Shown here: positions 61,022-64,000 of the stretch, one piece after another
Numbering within the stretch: the first letter of the stretch is position 1
Layout: every line of letters begins with the position of its first letter
Notes under the pieces: generated by a model
What the model was told of the DNA's origin: nothing
The model's input: the letters and a program-made list of their open reading frames with translations, nothing else
Database searches by the model: none
Assembly: GCA_037043235.1 (NCBI GenBank)
Contig: JAWRVZ010000013.1
Location: 4,587,501-4,651,500, forward strand
Reading direction: 5' to 3'
DNA length: 64,000 nt
Origin: Rhodeus uyekii
Lineage: Eukaryota > Chordata > Actinopteri > Cypriniformes > Acheilognathidae
Position numbers and translations under genes: made by a program

Positions 61022-63121
61022 TGCCGTACTTCTTATCGTGCAGACCAAACCGTAAGGTCTAGAGACTTGAAAGTTGGTCAAATGGTAGGTCTCAATTTGG
61101 GGAGAACGTATCAAAATATGACGCAAATCGGGCAATAGGTGGCGCTACAGCGACTACAAACGCGTACACGCTCATAACTCGTGAACCGTTTGTCGTACAC
61201 TCAAGTGTCTTATATCCCTGGAATCCTTGGCTCAAGATTTAAAAAATGTATATCTCCGATTTCATTTCCGCCTATAAAAATTTTCCGCCATTTTGAATTT
61301 TCTGAAGAAAAAAAAATTTCGAACTCCTCATAGGCCGTTTGGCCAAATCACGCAAAATTTCCCACGCATCATCTAGAGACTCTCACGACCAAAAGTTGTC
61401 AAAGGAATTTTGATCGGTGATTCACGCTTGCAACAAGACAATAAAACGTTCGCATAAGGCGGAGACACTTTTGCTAAAATCGTAATAGCTCTGGAACGCA
61501 AAGAGATAATCTCACCAAACTTCACATAGTCATGTATAAGCTCAATTTGTGGTCACACCAAAAAAACTGCGATGATTGACCACTTGGTGGCGCTATATTG
61601 CGAAAAAAACACTCAATCACCTGTACAGGGTCACATGGTAGTCCGATTGACCTGAGACTTGTCATGCACGGTCTTTGTCCAAGGGTCCATGATGGTCTAT
61701 GAGGACATTGGTGTATCTCAAAAAACATGACCGTCATCGGCCAATGAACTTTGAGCATCAATTAGACCAGCTTAACGAAGGTTGATCGGAACGAAACTCG
61801 ATGGGCGTGTTTGACTCATGGCCCTAGTGGTCTGTCAGAATTTTGAAGAAAATCGGACACTAGTTGGCGCTAACGAGTTTTTTGCGTCTCTACTCACGTG
61901 GTGTTTCATGCATCCACAAAATATTGATATCATCTGATAGATCTCCTCATACTGAACAACTTTGCCTCAAGAACCACTGCTGTCAATCAAATTGTTTGCG
62001 AAATATTGGAGATTTTTGAAATTTCAAATTTTTCGAACTCGTCATAGGCCGTCAATCTCACTGTCTTGAAAATTCACATGCATCATCTAGGGACACTCAA
62101 GGCAAAAAGTTGTCAAAGGATTTTCGATTAGTTAAACCGTTCAGCAGATACAATTTTTCATATATTTCTGATTTGGCCTATTGTGATTAAAATGTCTATA
62201 TATCTTGTCCAAAAACAAGAAACTTCACAAAACTGTGTAAATGTTAAGAACCAGACATTATGAAGAAACTTGTGAGGTTTCATGTATTTCTGATGCTCGT
62301 ACGGCTCACAATAAATTATAAACCATCTACATTTTAAAATCTTAGAAAAGCTGTAATACTAGTTTTGTTCACAAGAGAAACGTCACAGATCTGTGAACAT
62401 GTTAAGAACAAGTCATTTTGAAGAAATGTGTCAGGTCTCATGTATTTCTGATGCTCATAGGGCTCACAATAAATTACAAATGATCTACATTTTAAAATCT
62501 TAGAAAAGCTGTAATACTACTTTTGTCCACAAGAGGCACCATCAGGCTAGAAAATCTTTTTATGTGGAGAACAAGTCAGATTGACATAGACTGACATAAA
62601 CCGACAGAACAGTTCAGATGTTCAGTTCACAATATTAATATCATTTAATCTTCTCAGTCTGCACATCTTTGAAAGATGTCTATTCATTGTTTGCACAGAG
62701 TAGAAACTTCACAGAACTGTGCTCATTAGGAAAACTAGTCAGATTGACAAAAAAAGGTTATAACAGTTCAAATGATATGACGTGTAGTGTTAAACATATC
62801 CACATTGTTATCATTTGATAGATCTTCCCATACTGAAATTTTTTTGTAACGTCTATATATCATTTACACAAACTAGAAACTTCATAAAGCTCTGTTTATG
62901 TGGAGAACAAGTCAGATTGACATAGACCGACATAACAGTTCATATGTTCAGTTCACAATGTCAATATCATTTGATCTTCTCATTCTGAACATCTTTGAAA
63001 GATGTCTATACATTGTTTACACAAAGTAGAAACTTCACAGAACTGTGCACATTAGGAGAACTAGTCAGATTGACCACAAACCGTCATGACAGCTTAGATG
63101 GTCCTGCTACGTTTGAACCCC
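60982..63121 (+). repeat. Long tandem repeat unit B
   Basis: Starts directly with an (ATT)n tract (60982-61020) and the body phrase 'ctgccgtacttcttatcg' (61021), without the GGGGTTCAAACG head. It follows the order of unit A to ACGTTTGAACCCC (63109-63121) but lacks the internal partial duplication of A and carries many substitutions and indels. The offset from A body to B body is 2576 bp. Confidence 0.85.
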
Positions 63122-63155
63122 GGTCATTGCTGCTTGTTTATTATTATGATTATTA

Positions 63156-64000
63156 GGGGTTCAAACGCGAAGCGTTGAAAACCTATTGTAATTGTTAGGA
63201 TTTTTATTAGGGGTTCAAACGCGAAGCGTTGAAAACCTATTGTATTTGTTAAGATTTTTATTATTATTAGGGGTTCAAACGCGTAGCGTTGAATACCTAT
63301 TGTATTCGTTAGGATTTTTATTATTATTATTATTCTGTCGAACTTCCAATAGTGCAGACCAAACCGTAAGGTCTAGAGACTTGAAAGTTGGCCAGATGGT
63401 AGGTCTCAATTTGGGGGGAACGTATCAAAACATGACGCAAATCGGCCTATAGGTGGCGCTACAGCCACTAAAAACGCGTAATCACTCATAACTCGTAAAC
63501 CGTTTGTCCTACACTAAAGTGTCTTATATCCCTGGAATCCTTGGCTCAAGACTTAAAAAATGTATATCTCCGATTTCATTTCCGCCTATAAAAATTTTCC
63601 GCCATTTTGAATTTTCTGAAAAAAATTTTTTTCGAACTCCTCATAGGCCGTTTGTCCAAATCACGCGAAACTTCACACGCATCATCTAGAGACTCTCCTG
63701 ACCAAAAGTTGTTCAAAGAATTTTGATCAGTGATTCACGCTCTCAACAGGACGTCCAAACGTCTGAATAGGGCGGAGCCTATTTCGCTAAAATCGTAATA
63801 ACTCTGGAACGCAAAGAGATAATCTCACCAAACTTGAAATACTCATGTATGAGCAAGTTTTGTGGTCACGCTAAAAAAGCTGCAACGATTCACCACTTGG
63901 TGGCGCTATATTACGAAAAAAACACAAAAACATCGGTACATCTGCACTCGTTAATCCGATTTACTTCAAACTTGTCATGCACGGTCTTTGTCCAATGGGC
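63156..64000 (+). repeat. Long tandem repeat unit C (cut by window end)
   Basis: Three head copies at 63156, 63210 and 63270, then a short (ATT)n tract and the body from 63335. Over the first several hundred bases the body differs from unit A at only a few positions, while B is clearly more distant. It continues past the right edge. The B-to-C body offset is 2314 bp. Confidence 0.85.

Overview
The window is vertebrate nuclear DNA from a teleost fish, most probably a cyprinid (carp, goldfish or zebrafish lineage). Protein-coding genes are split into short exons with GT-AG introns, the DNA is AT-rich, and much of the space is filled by small DNA transposons of types common in cyprinid genomes. 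There are no bacterial operons, CRISPR arrays or phage genes.

Layout, left to right. (1) 1-2930: first coding exon of rims1 (minus strand, exon 2163-2329) in a CpG-rich promoter; the rest of the gene runs off the left edge, and its first intron holds a tRNA-Gln(TTG) gene. (2) 5486-10074: asrgl1 (plus strand), complete in six coding exons, 306 aa. (3) 12.2-13.4 kb: CpG-rich promoter-like block with two splice donors and a 45-codon ORF, facing right; the likely start of a non-coding host transcript. (4) 20772-20857 and 24735-24812: two microRNA hairpins of the miR-30 family (a miR-30a/e and a miR-30c), both plus strand. (5) 14.9-41.5 kb: many transposons with readable terminal inverted repeats and target-site duplications, including two nested insertions, and an LTR fragment. 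(6) 35567-46698: ogfrl1 (minus strand), complete in seven coding exons, 382 aa. (7) 48132-50738: an LTR-like promoter followed by a 673-codon intronless ORF with a 24/30-bp tandem repeat. (8) 50.7-58.2 kb: no gene recognised. (9) 58284-64000: an array of at least three long related repeat units joined by (ATT)n tracts, running off the right edge.

The order rims1 / miR-30a / miR-30c / ogfrl1, with the microRNAs on the strand opposite to both flanking genes, matches human 6q13 (RIMS1, MIR30A, MIR30C2 in LINC00472, OGFRL1). This supports the gene calls and suggests that the 12-13 kb promoter drives the pri-miR-30 transcript. asrgl1 is foreign to this block when compared with human, where ASRGL1 is on chromosome 11. 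Exon borders come from splice sites, reading phase and remembered family sequences; no alignment was run.
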